DNA from: Oscillospiraceae bacterium
GTDB taxonomy: Bacteria > Bacillota > Clostridia > Oscillospirales > Oscillospiraceae
Assembly (NCBI GenBank): GCA_017515345.1
Contig: JAFWFZ010000004.1
Span: forward strand, 1 to 56,209
DNA length: 56,209 nucleotides
Reading direction: 5' to 3'
In this document: piece by piece, positions 6,888-15,287 of the stretch
Position numbering within the stretch: position 1 is the stretch's first letter
Layout: every line of letters begins with the position of its first letter
The notes under the pieces: model-generated
Databases searched by the model: none
Seen by the model: the letters and a program-made list of their open reading frames with translations, nothing else
Told to the model about the DNA's origin: nothing
Translations under genes and position numbers: made by a program

Positions 6888-8311
6888 GCAGAGAGATCGT
6901 CAGAGAGTCCCAGCAGGACGCCAAGGTCAAAAACGACTTTTCCAAGGGCAGCATCCCAAAGACGATCCTGCGGCTGTCTGTGCCCATGACGGTGGCACAG
7001 CTCATCAACATCCTCTACAACATGGTGGACAGGATGTTCATCGGCCACATGCCCGGCGACGGGCGGCTGGCCCTCACGGGCGTGGGGATCACCATGCCCA
7101 TCATCACGATCCTCATCGGGTTCGCCAACCTCTGCGGGATGGGCGGCTCGCCCCTGAGCGCAATGGCCCGCGGCCGGGATGACATGGACGAGGCGGAAAG
7201 CATCATGGGCAACGCCTTCTCCATGCTGCTGATCCTGGGCGTGGCGCTGACGGCCATCGGGCTCCTTATCAAGCGGCCGCTGCTGTACCTGTTTGGTGCC
7301 AGCGACGACACCTTTCCCTATGCCAACGCCTACCTCACCGTCTACCTGCTGGGCACCATCATGGTGATGATCAGCCTGGGCATGAACCCCTTCATCAACT
7401 CCCAGGGCTTTGCCAAGATCGGCATGCTCACCGTGACCATCGGCGCGGTGACGAACGTGATCCTGGACCCCATCCTCATCTACGCCTGCCATATGGGCGT
7501 CCGGGGCGCCGCCCTCGCCACTATCATCGCGCAGACCGTTTCCGCCGTGTGGGCTTTCTCCTTTCTCACCGGGAAACGGGCCATCATGCGTCTCAGGCTG
7601 AACAAGCTGCGCCTCCGGGCCAAAACGGTGGGACGGATCGTCTCTTTGGGCATCTCCAATTTCACGCTGCACTTCACCACCTGCCTGGTGCAGAGTCTCT
7701 GCAACAAGCAGCTCCAGATCCATGGCGGCGACCTTTACGTGAGCGTCATGACCGTTATCAACTCCATCCGGGAGTTCGGCTTTGCCGCCATCAACGGCGT
7801 CACAAACGGCTCCTCCCCCGTCATCAGCTTCAACTACGGGGCCCAGCGATATGACCGCATACGGGAGACGATCCGGGTGCTCACCATCTCGGCATTCGGC
7901 TGCGCGTTCATCTGGTGGGCGCTGACACTGACGATCCCGGATAAGCTCATCAGCATCTTCAACCGGGATCCGGAGCTCATTGCCGCAGGCGTCCCGGCCT
8001 TCCGGATCTACTTCATGGTCTTCGGGCTGACCGCCTTCCAGCTCAGTGGCCAGGTGACGTTCCTGTCCCTGGGAAAATCGAAAAAGGCCATCTTCTTTTC
8101 CATGCTGCGCAAGGCCATCATCGTTACGCCTCTGGTCCTGATCCTTCCCCATCTGTGGGGACTGGGCGTCAAGGGCATCTTTCTTTCGGAGCCGATCTCC
8201 ATCATCGTCAGCGGCCTAGCCTGCTACATCACCATGTTCTGCACCGTCTATATCCCGATGGGGAAGATGATGAAGGAACAATCCCCCGACAAGCTGCCGG
8301 ACACGCAGTAA
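6884..8311 (+). CDS. MATE family multidrug/cation antiporter (second of three)
   Basis: 475 residues beginning with GTG that overlaps the thioesterase stop by 4 bp. A short soluble N-terminus (KNDFSKGSIPKTILRL) leads into about twelve membrane helices. MATE landmarks: PMTVAQLINILYNMVDRMFI, the LDPILIYACHMGVRGAALAT loop, and SFNYGAQRYDR in the second half. It belongs to the DinF/NorM-like firmicute group (MepA-type) and is not closely similar to the copies at 4788 or 19917. The operon partner is the thioesterase. The ~300-bp inverted-repeat element begins 33 bp after the stop. Confidence 0.92.
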   Translation: MSREIVRESQQDAKVKNDFSKGSIPKTILRLSVPMTVAQLINILYNMVDRMFIGHMPGDGRLALTGVGITMPIITILIGFANLCGMGGSPLSAMARGRDDMDEAESIMGNAFSMLLILGVALTAIGLLIKRPLLYLFGASDDTFPYANAYLTVYLLGTIMVMISLGMNPFINSQGFAKIGMLTVTIGAVTNVILDPILIYACHMGVRGAALATIIAQTVSAVWAFSFLTGKRAIMRLRLNKLRLRAKTVGRIVSLGISNFTLHFTTCLVQSLCNKQLQIHGGDLYVSVMTVINSIREFGFAAINGVTNGSSPVISFNYGAQRYDRIRETIRVLTISAFGCAFIWWALTLTIPDKLISIFNRDPELIAAGVPAFRIYFMVFGLTAFQLSGQVTFLSLGKSKKAIFFSMLRKAIIVTPLVLILPHLWGLGVKGIFLSEPISIIVSGLACYITMFCTVYIPMGKMMKEQSPDKLPDTQ

Positions 8312-8343
8312 ACGGCCGGACCGACAAGCACATGAAGCATGAA

Positions 8344-8643
8344 GCGCGGGCAGGGGCGCTCTCACTTAAGGATTCTGTTGCCGCAGCGGCACATTTATTT
8401 GTGAAATACTGCGTTGCAGGGGCCGGATATCCGTCAGGATGATCCGGCCCCTGCGCCTTGTCTTTCGCGAAAACTGCATCCGCTGCGGTGCGCAGCAGTT
8501 TTTCGCTGGTTATTTTTCGTCTGAACGATCTGACCGGCACAGGGTCATCCTGGCGGATACCCTGTGCCGGTCGGGCAGTTCCGGCGGAAAAGAGCTGCGA
8601 AAAACCAATATAATCCCTAAGTGAGAGCGCCCAAAGCCCGCGC
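8344..8643. mobile_element. MITE-like element or structured RNA with terminal inverted repeats and three hairpins
   Basis: The left end (8344-8374) and right end (8612-8643) are inverted copies: both read GCGCGGGC, then 3-4 differing bases, then GGCGCTCTCACTTA, then (A/G)GGATT. Inside are three hairpins. The first has a perfect 13-bp stem GCAGGGGCCGGAT (8416-8428 with 8442-8454). The second has CGAAAACTGC pairing around 8467-8505. The third has a perfect 14-bp stem GACCGGCACAGGGT (8532-8545 with 8559-8572). The tips of hairpins 1 and 3 share ATCC-NNNN-GGAT with loops GTCA and TGGC, which are complementary apart from one wobble pair. There is no coding frame of interest. It fits a non-autonomous transposon or BIME-like repeat, or a folded RNA. 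No target duplication is obvious. Confidence 0.6.
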
Positions 8644-8649
8644 TTTTGT

Positions 8650-9540
8650 TTATTCTTTCTCAGCGGCGGTCATCCGGTTCTCCTCATAGGAGCGAAGCCC
8701 GGTTTCCATATCCGGCTTCAGGATGAACCTCCTGAAAAACCAGTTGCCGGGGAAAAGATCCTCTCCGCTGAAGCTGATCTCCTTTTTTCGCCGCTTGGAG
8801 TGGATCTGCACCTCCGCGCCGACAGCCTCCGGGACCCCCGTGTCGATGGGTTTCGCGGTCGGGTCATAGATCTTCGTCAGGCCGTTCAGGCGGAAGCCGC
8901 GCTTTTCCATCATCGCGCCCATCTTGCCTGGCATATGCTCCAGCGCGCCTGTGCTGTTCACATACACCACCGGGACGCCGAACGCGTCATAGAACAGCGT
9001 GCCCCGGAGATCGTTCTCCCCCTGCTCCTTTTTCAGCTTTTTCGGGTCCGACGGCGCGCCGTGGGGAAACAGGATCATGGACAGCGACTCATTTTTCACA
9101 TTCTCGTAAAAGTGCCTTCTTCTTGAATCGTAGCAAATGGCGACGCCCACCCTTCCGAAGGGCGTGGCGATGACGCTGCCGAAGCGCCCGCGCTTGAACA
9201 CGGCGGATTCCCCCTCGGACTTGGTCACCGAACCGCACACCCCGTCCGGCCCGGCGATCAGGTATCGGTTGAAATAGTCCCCGTCCTCCCGATCCAGATA
9301 ACCGGTCCCGATGAACGTATTGTATTTGGCGGCCATCCGGACCGCCCAGGCCGAAGCGTCCCGGCCCCGGTCGTCGGCATACCTCCAGATCGCCTGGCTC
9401 GCCATGTAACTGCACAGGGCCAGCTCCGGAAGGACGACGAGCCCCGGCGACGGCAGCTTCCCGATCAGTCCCTCGATGTACCGCTTCCTCTCCTCAATAC
9501 CCTTGATATCGTTATCGAGCTCCAGCGCAAAGATCCGCAT
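8650..9540 (-). CDS. Nitrilase-superfamily carbon-nitrogen hydrolase
   Basis: 296 residues, the normal length. The Glu-Lys-Cys triad can be placed: Glu in LVVLPELALCSY (about residue 39), Lys in the SVTKSEG region, and Cys in GVAICYDSRRRHF (about residue 136). These enzymes hydrolyse amides or carbamoyl groups through a Cys thioester. The protein diverges in its last 90 residues, so the substrate is unknown. GGGGAGG upstream supports ATG 9540. It is a single-gene unit on the minus strand, ending 6 bp from the inverted-repeat element, which may supply its 3' processing signal. Confidence 0.82.
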   Translation of the reverse strand: MRIFALELDNDIKGIEERKRYIEGLIGKLPSPGLVVLPELALCSYMASQAIWRYADDRGRDASAWAVRMAAKYNTFIGTGYLDREDGDYFNRYLIAGPDGVCGSVTKSEGESAVFKRGRFGSVIATPFGRVGVAICYDSRRRHFYENVKNESLSMILFPHGAPSDPKKLKKEQGENDLRGTLFYDAFGVPVVYVNSTGALEHMPGKMGAMMEKRGFRLNGLTKIYDPTAKPIDTGVPEAVGAEVQIHSKRRKKEISFSGEDLFPGNWFFRRFILKPDMETGLRSYEENRMTAAEKE

Positions 9541-9612
9541 CCGCCCGCCTCCCCGTATGTTTTTTCGGAATGATTATACCTTTGCCGGCCGCTCCGGTCA
9601 AGCATGGGAACA

Positions 9613-9647
9613 GCCCGCCGCGCTCACCCGAAGGCGGCACGGCGGGC
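9613..9647. terminator. Hairpin downstream of the TRAP operon
   Basis: GCCCGCCG (9613-9620) pairs with CGGCGGGC (9640-9647). The T-tract is poor on both sides, so it may be only a 3' stabilising stem. Confidence 0.4.
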
Positions 9648-9701
9648 CGTTTGCTTATATCGTATATGAGATGACGGGGCGCTTACGCCGGCCGAAGCCG
9701 G

Positions 9702-10238
9702 TCACTCAGCCTTTTCAGCGAGTTCCTCCGGCTGAGCGGCTTTCGGCGCGGATTTGATATCCATGAAGAGCTGGATCGTATCCATCAGGATCAGGATCGT
9801 CAGCTCCACGAAGCCGATGAGACACACAAGGGCAAAGGGCCACTTGGGCATGTTCAGCACGTCCGTCGTCGTACCCGTGGACATGAAGTTCTGGAGCTTC
9901 AGCACAGCGCCGTAGGTGAACAGCGCGCACACCACCAGCTCGATCACATGAATGACCGCCATCCAGATCGTCCGCATGCGGGGCGGGAACATATCCACGA
10001 ACATGTTGACCCAGATGTGTCCCTTCTTGATCTGGAAGGTCGGGATCGCCAGCAGGCAGATGACCACCAGGAAGTAAGCCGAAAACTCATTGCTCCCCTT
10101 GATGGACAGCTTTGCGCCGGTGACCTTGCGGAGGATGACGTCGATCGCCACCACGAAAACCATGACGAAGCATGCGGCAAGGCCGACGTAGTTCACGCCG
10201 CTTACGATTTTTCCGAAGGCTTTGCGGATCTTTTCCAC
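9702..10238 (-). CDS. dctQ: TRAP transporter small permease (DctQ)
   Basis: 178 residues with four hydrophobic segments (about residues 15-35, 50-70, 90-112 and 133-155), as expected for DctQ. It has the typical RK-x-x-G cytoplasmic loop after helix 1 and a charged C-terminal tail. It pairs with DctM in the membrane to take up an organic acid using a Na+ gradient and the binding protein. It is the last gene of the minus-strand order dctM-dctP-dctQ; having dctQ last rather than between P and M is less common. Confidence 0.9.
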   Translation of the reverse strand: MEKIRKAFGKIVSGVNYVGLAACFVMVFVVAIDVILRKVTGAKLSIKGSNEFSAYFLVVICLLAIPTFQIKKGHIWVNMFVDMFPPRMRTIWMAVIHVIELVVCALFTYGAVLKLQNFMSTGTTTDVLNMPKWPFALVCLIGFVELTILILMDTIQLFMDIKSAPKAAQPEELAEKAE

Positions 10239-10299
10239 GGGTATCTTTCCCCTTTCTCATAGCCCGCGGGACGGGCCGGATTGATTGCGAGGAGGAGGA

Positions 10300-11604
10300 T
10301 CAGCCAAGCTTGGCGTTGTACTGCTCCACGAGGGTCTTGGCCTGATCGTAAATACGCTGGGCAACAGCGGCGTCCGCCTGCTCGGCGATCCAAGCCTTGG
10401 CCACGTTTTCATATGCGGTCTGGAGCTCGGCGGCGAACTCAGCGGAGGGCGCATAGATGGAGCCGCCGTTGGAGACGGCCACATAACGGCCCGCGGCCTC
10501 CCAGTAGTTCCAGATGTCCACAAGGTTCAGCAGGTAGTCGCCGGAGACGGACTTGATAGCCGCCTGGGTATCGGCGTCGATAGTGCTCCAGATGTCGGAG
10601 TTGGCCATGAGGGCGTAGGCAGAGCAGCCGATGTTGGTGTCGATGTAGTAATTCAGAACGCCGGGATCGGCAAGAGCGAAGGACTTGATGCCGTGCCAGT
10701 CGGTGACCAGCTCATTGATGATGCCATTCTGCACGTTGCTGTAGACCTCACCGATGGGGCAGCCGAACACGGAGGCGCCGATCTCATTCACGAAGATCTG
10801 GGCAGGGCCGTTGTTGGCGCGGATGTTGCCGGTGACCTCAGAGAGGCTCGTCTTCTCGGCGGAGCCCTTGTAGCTCAGGGGGCTGGTGCAGTTGGTCCAG
10901 ACGAAGAGCAGCTCGCCGTCGTCGGCAAACTCAGCCTGGATCTCGGGATTCGTCTTGTAAAGCTCCCACATGACGTAAGAGCCGACGGAGCCGTTGGCAA
11001 TGCCCAGACCGGGGTTCTGGATCACGTTGGTGAGAGGCATGTAGCCCTTGAAGTAGCAGGGCAGGGTCCAGTCAAAGTCGATGGTGCCGGACTTCATATC
11101 ATCCAGGGACTGCATAGTGGGAGAATGCACGCCGGAGTAGCCGATGTTGAAGTCAACGGCGCCCTCGGTGGCGATGGTAACGGCGTCTGCCCACGCGGTG
11201 AGGAACTCACCCGGGCCGGACTCGGCGGGATCGTGGCAGGCAAGGGTGAAGGTGTACTTGGCGGGGACATTGTCAAACGCCTTGGCCTGCTCGGCAAGGG
11301 CGTCGATGACGGCATAGGACTGTGCCCAGCTGCCGTTGTCATGGGTGGGCTCGGTGCTCACGCTCCAGGCAGGACCGGCGGGGAAATCGTCCTTGGTGGG
11401 GAAGCCGGTGGAAGCCGCAGGCTCGGCAGCGGGCGCGGTGGATGCAGCGGGCTCGGTGGACGCGGCAGGCTCGGTGGACGCAGCGGGCGCGGTGGACGCG
11501 GCAGGCTCGGTGGATGCCGCAGGCGTGTTGGTCGTGGAGCCGCCGCAGGCTGCCAGCGCCAGCACCATAGCCAGGGCAAGGATCAGTGCAAGAGCTTTTT
11601 TCAT
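10300..11604 (-). CDS. dctP: TRAP transporter substrate-binding lipoprotein (DctP)
   Basis: 434 residues. Signal peptide MKKALALILALAMVLALAAC with lipobox LAAC-G, so the protein is lipid-anchored outside the membrane. An unusual linker of repeated PAAST(E/A) units (about residues 28-66) separates the lipid from the folded domain. The body (FTLACHDPAESGPGEFLTAW ... NYYIDTNIGCSAYALMANSDIW) is DctP-like. Family members normally bind small carboxylates through a conserved Arg; ANNGP and GGSIYAP segments line up with later binding-site regions, but I cannot assign the ligand. The gene lies between dctM and dctQ. The adjacent BKACE operon suggests the ligand is the beta-hydroxy or beta-keto acid degraded there. 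Confidence 0.9.
   Translation of the reverse strand: MKKALALILALAMVLALAACGGSTTNTPAASTEPAASTAPAASTEPAASTEPAASTAPAAEPAASTGFPTKDDFPAGPAWSVSTEPTHDNGSWAQSYAVIDALAEQAKAFDNVPAKYTFTLACHDPAESGPGEFLTAWADAVTIATEGAVDFNIGYSGVHSPTMQSLDDMKSGTIDFDWTLPCYFKGYMPLTNVIQNPGLGIANGSVGSYVMWELYKTNPEIQAEFADDGELLFVWTNCTSPLSYKGSAEKTSLSEVTGNIRANNGPAQIFVNEIGASVFGCPIGEVYSNVQNGIINELVTDWHGIKSFALADPGVLNYYIDTNIGCSAYALMANSDIWSTIDADTQAAIKSVSGDYLLNLVDIWNYWEAAGRYVAVSNGGSIYAPSAEFAAELQTAYENVAKAWIAEQADAAVAQRIYDQAKTLVEQYNAKLG
11412..11523. repeat. 15-bp tandem repeats encoding the DctP linker
   Basis: Units of the type GGTGGACGCGGCAGG-CTC are repeated about seven times and encode PAAST(E/A) on the minus strand. Such a tract is prone to slippage, so linker length may vary between strains. 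Confidence 0.75.
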
Positions 11605-11653
11605 GTTTTTCCTCCTATATTTTTATGTCAGAATTGACTGCTCGACGGTTTTA

Positions 11654-12991
11654 TCAGCCGCCCCGGATGAGACTGGGGAGCCAGGTGGCCAGGGACGGGA
11701 ACAGCATGACGATGACGATGGCCACCAGGATGCCGATCAGGAAGGGGGCGGTGCCCTTGAAGATCTCTCCCAATGAGGTCGTTCCTTTTGTGATTCCCGC
11801 CATGACGTAGCAGCACATGCCCACGGGCGGGGTCATGAGGCCAAGCTCCATCAGCATGACCATCAGCACGCCGAACCACATGTCGTTGAAGCCCAGCAGC
11901 CGGATCACAGGCAGGAAGATGGGCGTCAGCAGGCAGATGAGCGGCAGGGAATCCACAAAGCAGCCCAGGATCGCGTAGATGAACAGGCACATCAGGAGGA
12001 TGACCCAGGGGCTCACATTCGCCGTCGTGGCGAAGGTGGCCAGGGCGCTGGAAATGTTCGTCAGCGCGAAGAACTGGCTGAGGATGTCGGAGCCGATCAT
12101 GATGAGGAAGATCATGGCGGTGGTCTCCGCCGTCTCCTTCAGGCAGGCGACGATATTCTTGAACGTGAACTTTTTGCGGATGGCGAGGAAGATGAAGGAG
12201 CCGAACGCGCCCACCGCGCCGCCCTCTGTGGCGGAGCACCATCCGAAAAGGATGCCGCCCAGCACCATGATGAAGAGGATGAGCACGGGAAGGACGCCCA
12301 GCAGCGCCTTCAGCTTTTCCCGCATGGGGAACTTTTCTCCCTTGGGTCCGGCGTCCGGATCCCGGAGACAGATGATGACCGCCGTGGCGGCATAGCACAC
12401 GGTGAGCACGATACCGGGCACGATACCGGCGATGAACATGGCGCCCACGCCGATGCCGGCATTGATACCGTAGAGCATGAAGCCGGTGCTCGGCGGGATC
12501 AGGATGCCCAGGGTGCCGCCCGCGGAGATGGAGCCGCAGGCCAGGGTGCGCTTATAGTGGTATTTGTCCATTTCGGGCAGGCAGATCTTGCCCATGCTGG
12601 CGGTGGTGGCGGTGGCGGAGCCGCAGATGGCGCCGAAGAACGCGCAGGCGACCTCTGTTGCGATGGCAAGTCCGCCGCGCACGCGGCTGACCCACTTGTA
12701 GCAGGCCGCGTAGAGGTCCTGGCTGATGCCGGCCTGGGCGCACACGACTCCCATCAGGGTAAACATCGGTATGACCACCAACGAATCCTTGTTCGTGGAG
12801 CCGAAGGGTCCGTTCGTAAACGAGCCCAAGGCCATGGTGAACGCCTTCGCGAATTCAATGCCGCTGAGCAGACGCATCGTCATGATGCCGAGGAAGCCCA
12901 CCAAGGCCATGGCAATGCCGATGCGCATACCGGCAAACAGGAAAACCAGCAGAACAAGCAGACCCAGAACGCCGATCACGATCGGGTTCAT
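11654..12991 (-). CDS. dctM: TRAP transporter large permease (DctM)
   Basis: 445 residues with about twelve membrane segments. Typical DctM segments are visible: an N-terminal LFAGMRIGIAMALVG, GSATATTASMGKICLPEM near residue 125, a GGTLGILIPPS loop near residue 155 (the conserved G-x-L-G-x-[LI]-I-P-P-S motif), and a C-terminal LGLMTPPVGMCCYV. This subunit carries the solute using the Na+ gradient. It is first in the operon and divergent from the LysR genes. The first start codon fits ATG 12991, after GGAGG-AGCGTG. Confidence 0.93.
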   Translation of the reverse strand: MNPIVIGVLGLLVLLVFLFAGMRIGIAMALVGFLGIMTMRLLSGIEFAKAFTMALGSFTNGPFGSTNKDSLVVIPMFTLMGVVCAQAGISQDLYAACYKWVSRVRGGLAIATEVACAFFGAICGSATATTASMGKICLPEMDKYHYKRTLACGSISAGGTLGILIPPSTGFMLYGINAGIGVGAMFIAGIVPGIVLTVCYAATAVIICLRDPDAGPKGEKFPMREKLKALLGVLPVLILFIMVLGGILFGWCSATEGGAVGAFGSFIFLAIRKKFTFKNIVACLKETAETTAMIFLIMIGSDILSQFFALTNISSALATFATTANVSPWVILLMCLFIYAILGCFVDSLPLICLLTPIFLPVIRLLGFNDMWFGVLMVMLMELGLMTPPVGMCCYVMAGITKGTTSLGEIFKGTAPFLIGILVAIVIVMLFPSLATWLPSLIRGG

Positions 12992-13295
12992 CTACACATC
13001 ACGCTCCTCCGGACTAATATCATGTGGTACAGTTCGTGCAATCAGCCCACACTTAATTAGAATATTATCACTCGCTTCTCATTTTGCGCAAATGCGTATT
13101 TGATGTATCGCTATGCATATAATGCATCATTCTTATCTGTTTTTGATCATACCGACGATTGACGGCGATGATTTTTTGTTATATAATCTTAAAATAATAA
13201 ATCAAAATGGTATGCAAATGGATGCTTATAGCCATTCCTTCCGCATCCGGTGACTGACAATCGCCCGGGGGCCGGGCCTGATCGGCGGTGACTCT
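12992..13295. promoter_or_regulatory. Divergent regulatory region between TRAP operon and LysR gene
   Basis: It contains a dyad ATGCAT-ATA-ATGCAT (13113-13127), a neighbouring TGCGCAAATGCG half-palindrome (about 13085-13096), and the 11-mer CGTGCAATCAG (13036-13046). That 11-mer recurs in the leader of the BKACE operon (15238-15248). These are candidate LysR-type sites. The region is AT-rich, as expected for control of both directions. Confidence 0.5.
13159..13187 (+). promoter_or_regulatory. Promoter of the LysR pair
   Basis: TTGACG (13159-13164), 17-nt spacer, TATAAT (13182-13187). It leaves a ~100-nt untranslated leader before ATG 13296. Confidence 0.7.
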
Positions 13296-14237
13296 ATGTC
13301 GGCCAGCTTCGACGCATATAAAATCTTCTATTTTGTGGGCAAGTTCATGAATATCACCCACGCCGCATCGGCGCTCTTCCTCTCCCAGTCCACCGTGAGC
13401 CGCGGGATCCAGAACCTGGAAACCGAGCTGGGGTGCCGCCTGTTTGAACGGACCCAGCACGGCGTCGCCTTTACGGCGGAGGGGCGGGTGCTCTACGAGC
13501 ACATCGCCCGCGCATGCGAGAGCATTTTTCAGGGGGAGGAAGCGGTGCTGCGCAGGCAGCAGACCTCCCGCGGCCATCTGCGGATCGGCGTCGGCGGTTT
13601 TGTATTCAGCCAGTTCGTGCTGCCGGTGATCCGGGATTACCGGCTCGATCGGCCTGACGTCCGGTTCGAGATCGTCTCCGGCGGGTTCGGCTCCTATCGG
13701 GGGGTAAACGAGGCGCTGTTGGACGGGCGGATCGACCTGGCGTGTTTATCAGCCGCCTCGGCGGAGGAGCTCACAGCGCCGGGAGTGAACGTCACCCCCG
13801 TTGCGTCCTATGAGGAGATCCTGGTGGCGAGCAGCGGCTTCCCCGAGCTGACGACGGGGAGCTATGCTCTGTCGGAGCTCAGCGGTTATCCCTTTGCCAC
13901 CCTGGTGTCGGGCACGAGCGCCGCCTCCCGGCTGGACCGGCTGTTCCGCGCGGTCGGCATCGAGGTCGCCCCGGAATTCACCGCCGACTCCATCGATATG
14001 TTCCTGTCCATCCTGCGCACCTGTCCGTGTCTTGCGCCTGTACCGGCCATTTGCAGGAAGGAATTCACAGGGGACGGCCGGATGTTTGAGGTCCGGCTGA
14101 AAACGCCCCTGCCCGGCAGCAACATCGTACTGATGACGGCAAAGGCCGCCCCCCAGGACTCCGCCCAGGAGGCGTTCATCCGTCAGCTCAGAAGGTATAT
14201 CAGGCTGAAGATCCATGCGGCCAATGAGCCGGACTGA
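13296..14237 (+). CDS. LysR-type transcriptional regulator (upstream of pair)
   Basis: 313 residues. The winged HTH is at residues 5-64 (FMNITHAASALFLSQSTVSR, then IQNLETELGCRLFERTQHG), followed by a periplasmic-binding-protein-like effector domain. It starts divergently from the TRAP operon, the usual geometry for a LysR protein that controls its neighbour and itself. The ribosome binding site is weak (GGCGGTG). Its effector is probably an intermediate of the adjacent catabolic pathway; this is inferred from position only. Confidence 0.93.
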   Translation: MSASFDAYKIFYFVGKFMNITHAASALFLSQSTVSRGIQNLETELGCRLFERTQHGVAFTAEGRVLYEHIARACESIFQGEEAVLRRQQTSRGHLRIGVGGFVFSQFVLPVIRDYRLDRPDVRFEIVSGGFGSYRGVNEALLDGRIDLACLSAASAEELTAPGVNVTPVASYEEILVASSGFPELTTGSYALSELSGYPFATLVSGTSAASRLDRLFRAVGIEVAPEFTADSIDMFLSILRTCPCLAPVPAICRKEFTGDGRMFEVRLKTPLPGSNIVLMTAKAAPQDSAQEAFIRQLRRYIRLKIHAANEPD

Positions 14238-14253
14238 AGGAAGGTGAAAAACC

Positions 14254-15147
14254 GTGGATACGATGCAGCTCAAGCTATTCCTCTCCATCTCCAAAACGCT
14301 CAACTTCACAAAAACAGCCAACGAGTTCTACGTCACGCAGCCCACCGTCAGCAACTATATCAAATCGCTGGAAAGCGGGCTGGGGGTAACGCTCCTGAAG
14401 CGTGACAGCCACAACGTCTCCCTCACGCCGGAGGGCCGCGAGTTCGTGGACTACGCCACCCAGATGCTTTCTCTGGAGGCAGAGGCCGAGAGCCGTCTCC
14501 AGAACATCGCGGAGGGACGGCGGGGCTATATCCGCATCGCCGCCCTGTCCAGCGCGGCGGAGCCCTTCTCCATCTGCCTGGAGGAATTCGTGCAGCGGTA
14601 TCCGGGCGTGCAGGTCAACGTGGATATGATCGAGGGGGCCGAGATGATCGCAGCCGTGAATCAGTGCTCCTATGACATCTACTTCGCCCACGAGCATATG
14701 GTCACCGGGAACAGCAACATCGATTATTTCGTCACCAGCACCGCGCAGATGAGCCTCGTTACCCACAGGAGCTTTGCGGATCAGATCGACATGGACGACT
14801 GGTCGACCCTGTCCGGTCACCCCTTCGTCGGCGCGCTGGAGACGGGTTTCTCCCTCTCCGGGCAGATCCGGCGCATCTGCCTGAACCGAGGCATCGTGCC
14901 CGACATCATCAACTACTACAATCGGGCGGACGCCATCCTGCTGGCGGTCAACGCCGGGATCGGCATCTCCATCCTGCCGCCCCAGCTCCTCACCTTCTAT
15001 CACATGCCCAACGTGACCTCCTTCCCCATCCCCGGGGACGATGCGGTGGTCCGATCCACCGTGGCCTGGAACCGGAACAGCGGCAATCCCGAGGTGCCCC
15101 GCTTCCTGAACGTGAGCCACCTGACGGAGCTGCGGAAGAAAGGCTGA
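14254..15147 (+). CDS. LysR-type transcriptional regulator (second of pair)
   Basis: 297 residues from GTG 14254, with AAGGAAGGTG about 9 nt upstream; ATG 14263 is an alternative. The HTH is at residues 8-60 (LNFTKTANEFYVTQPTVSNY, then LESGLGVTLLKRDSHNVSLT). The effector domain follows, ending in a GIGISILP segment typical of the family. It lies 16 bp after the first LysR gene and is probably co-transcribed. The two are only distantly similar, so they probably sense different ligands. It lies immediately upstream of the BKACE promoter. Confidence 0.93.
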   Translation: MDTMQLKLFLSISKTLNFTKTANEFYVTQPTVSNYIKSLESGLGVTLLKRDSHNVSLTPEGREFVDYATQMLSLEAEAESRLQNIAEGRRGYIRIAALSSAAEPFSICLEEFVQRYPGVQVNVDMIEGAEMIAAVNQCSYDIYFAHEHMVTGNSNIDYFVTSTAQMSLVTHRSFADQIDMDDWSTLSGHPFVGALETGFSLSGQIRRICLNRGIVPDIINYYNRADAILLAVNAGIGISILPPQLLTFYHMPNVTSFPIPGDDAVVRSTVAWNRNSGNPEVPRFLNVSHLTELRKKG

Positions 15148-15194
15148 CCGCCCGGTTGGATTCCGGAAAATAATCACACAATAAAAAAGTCTGT

Positions 15195-15223
15195 TTGCAC
15201 TTTCCCCGCTGTTCCGTTATAAT
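15195..15223 (+). promoter_or_regulatory. Promoter of the BKACE catabolic operon
   Basis: TTGCAC (15195-15200), 17-nt spacer, TATAAT (15218-15223). The leader that follows contains CGTGCAATCAG (15238-15248), also found before dctM, then AAAGGAG 8 nt before ATG 15288. Confidence 0.8.
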
Positions 15224-15287
15224 CTCATCAGGACTAACCGTGCAATCAGTCATCACATATCTGTTTATCATGAAAGGAGCTTAAACC

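Noticed and set aside
6854..8152. 432-codon minus-strand frame opposite the second MATE gene
   Set aside because: Low-complexity antisense shadow of a clearly recognised transporter.
11412..11523. Tandem repeats in dctP as a possible CRISPR-like or mobile array
   Set aside because: They are in-frame 15-bp units encoding an Ala/Ser/Thr/Pro linker of a lipoprotein, a common low-complexity feature.
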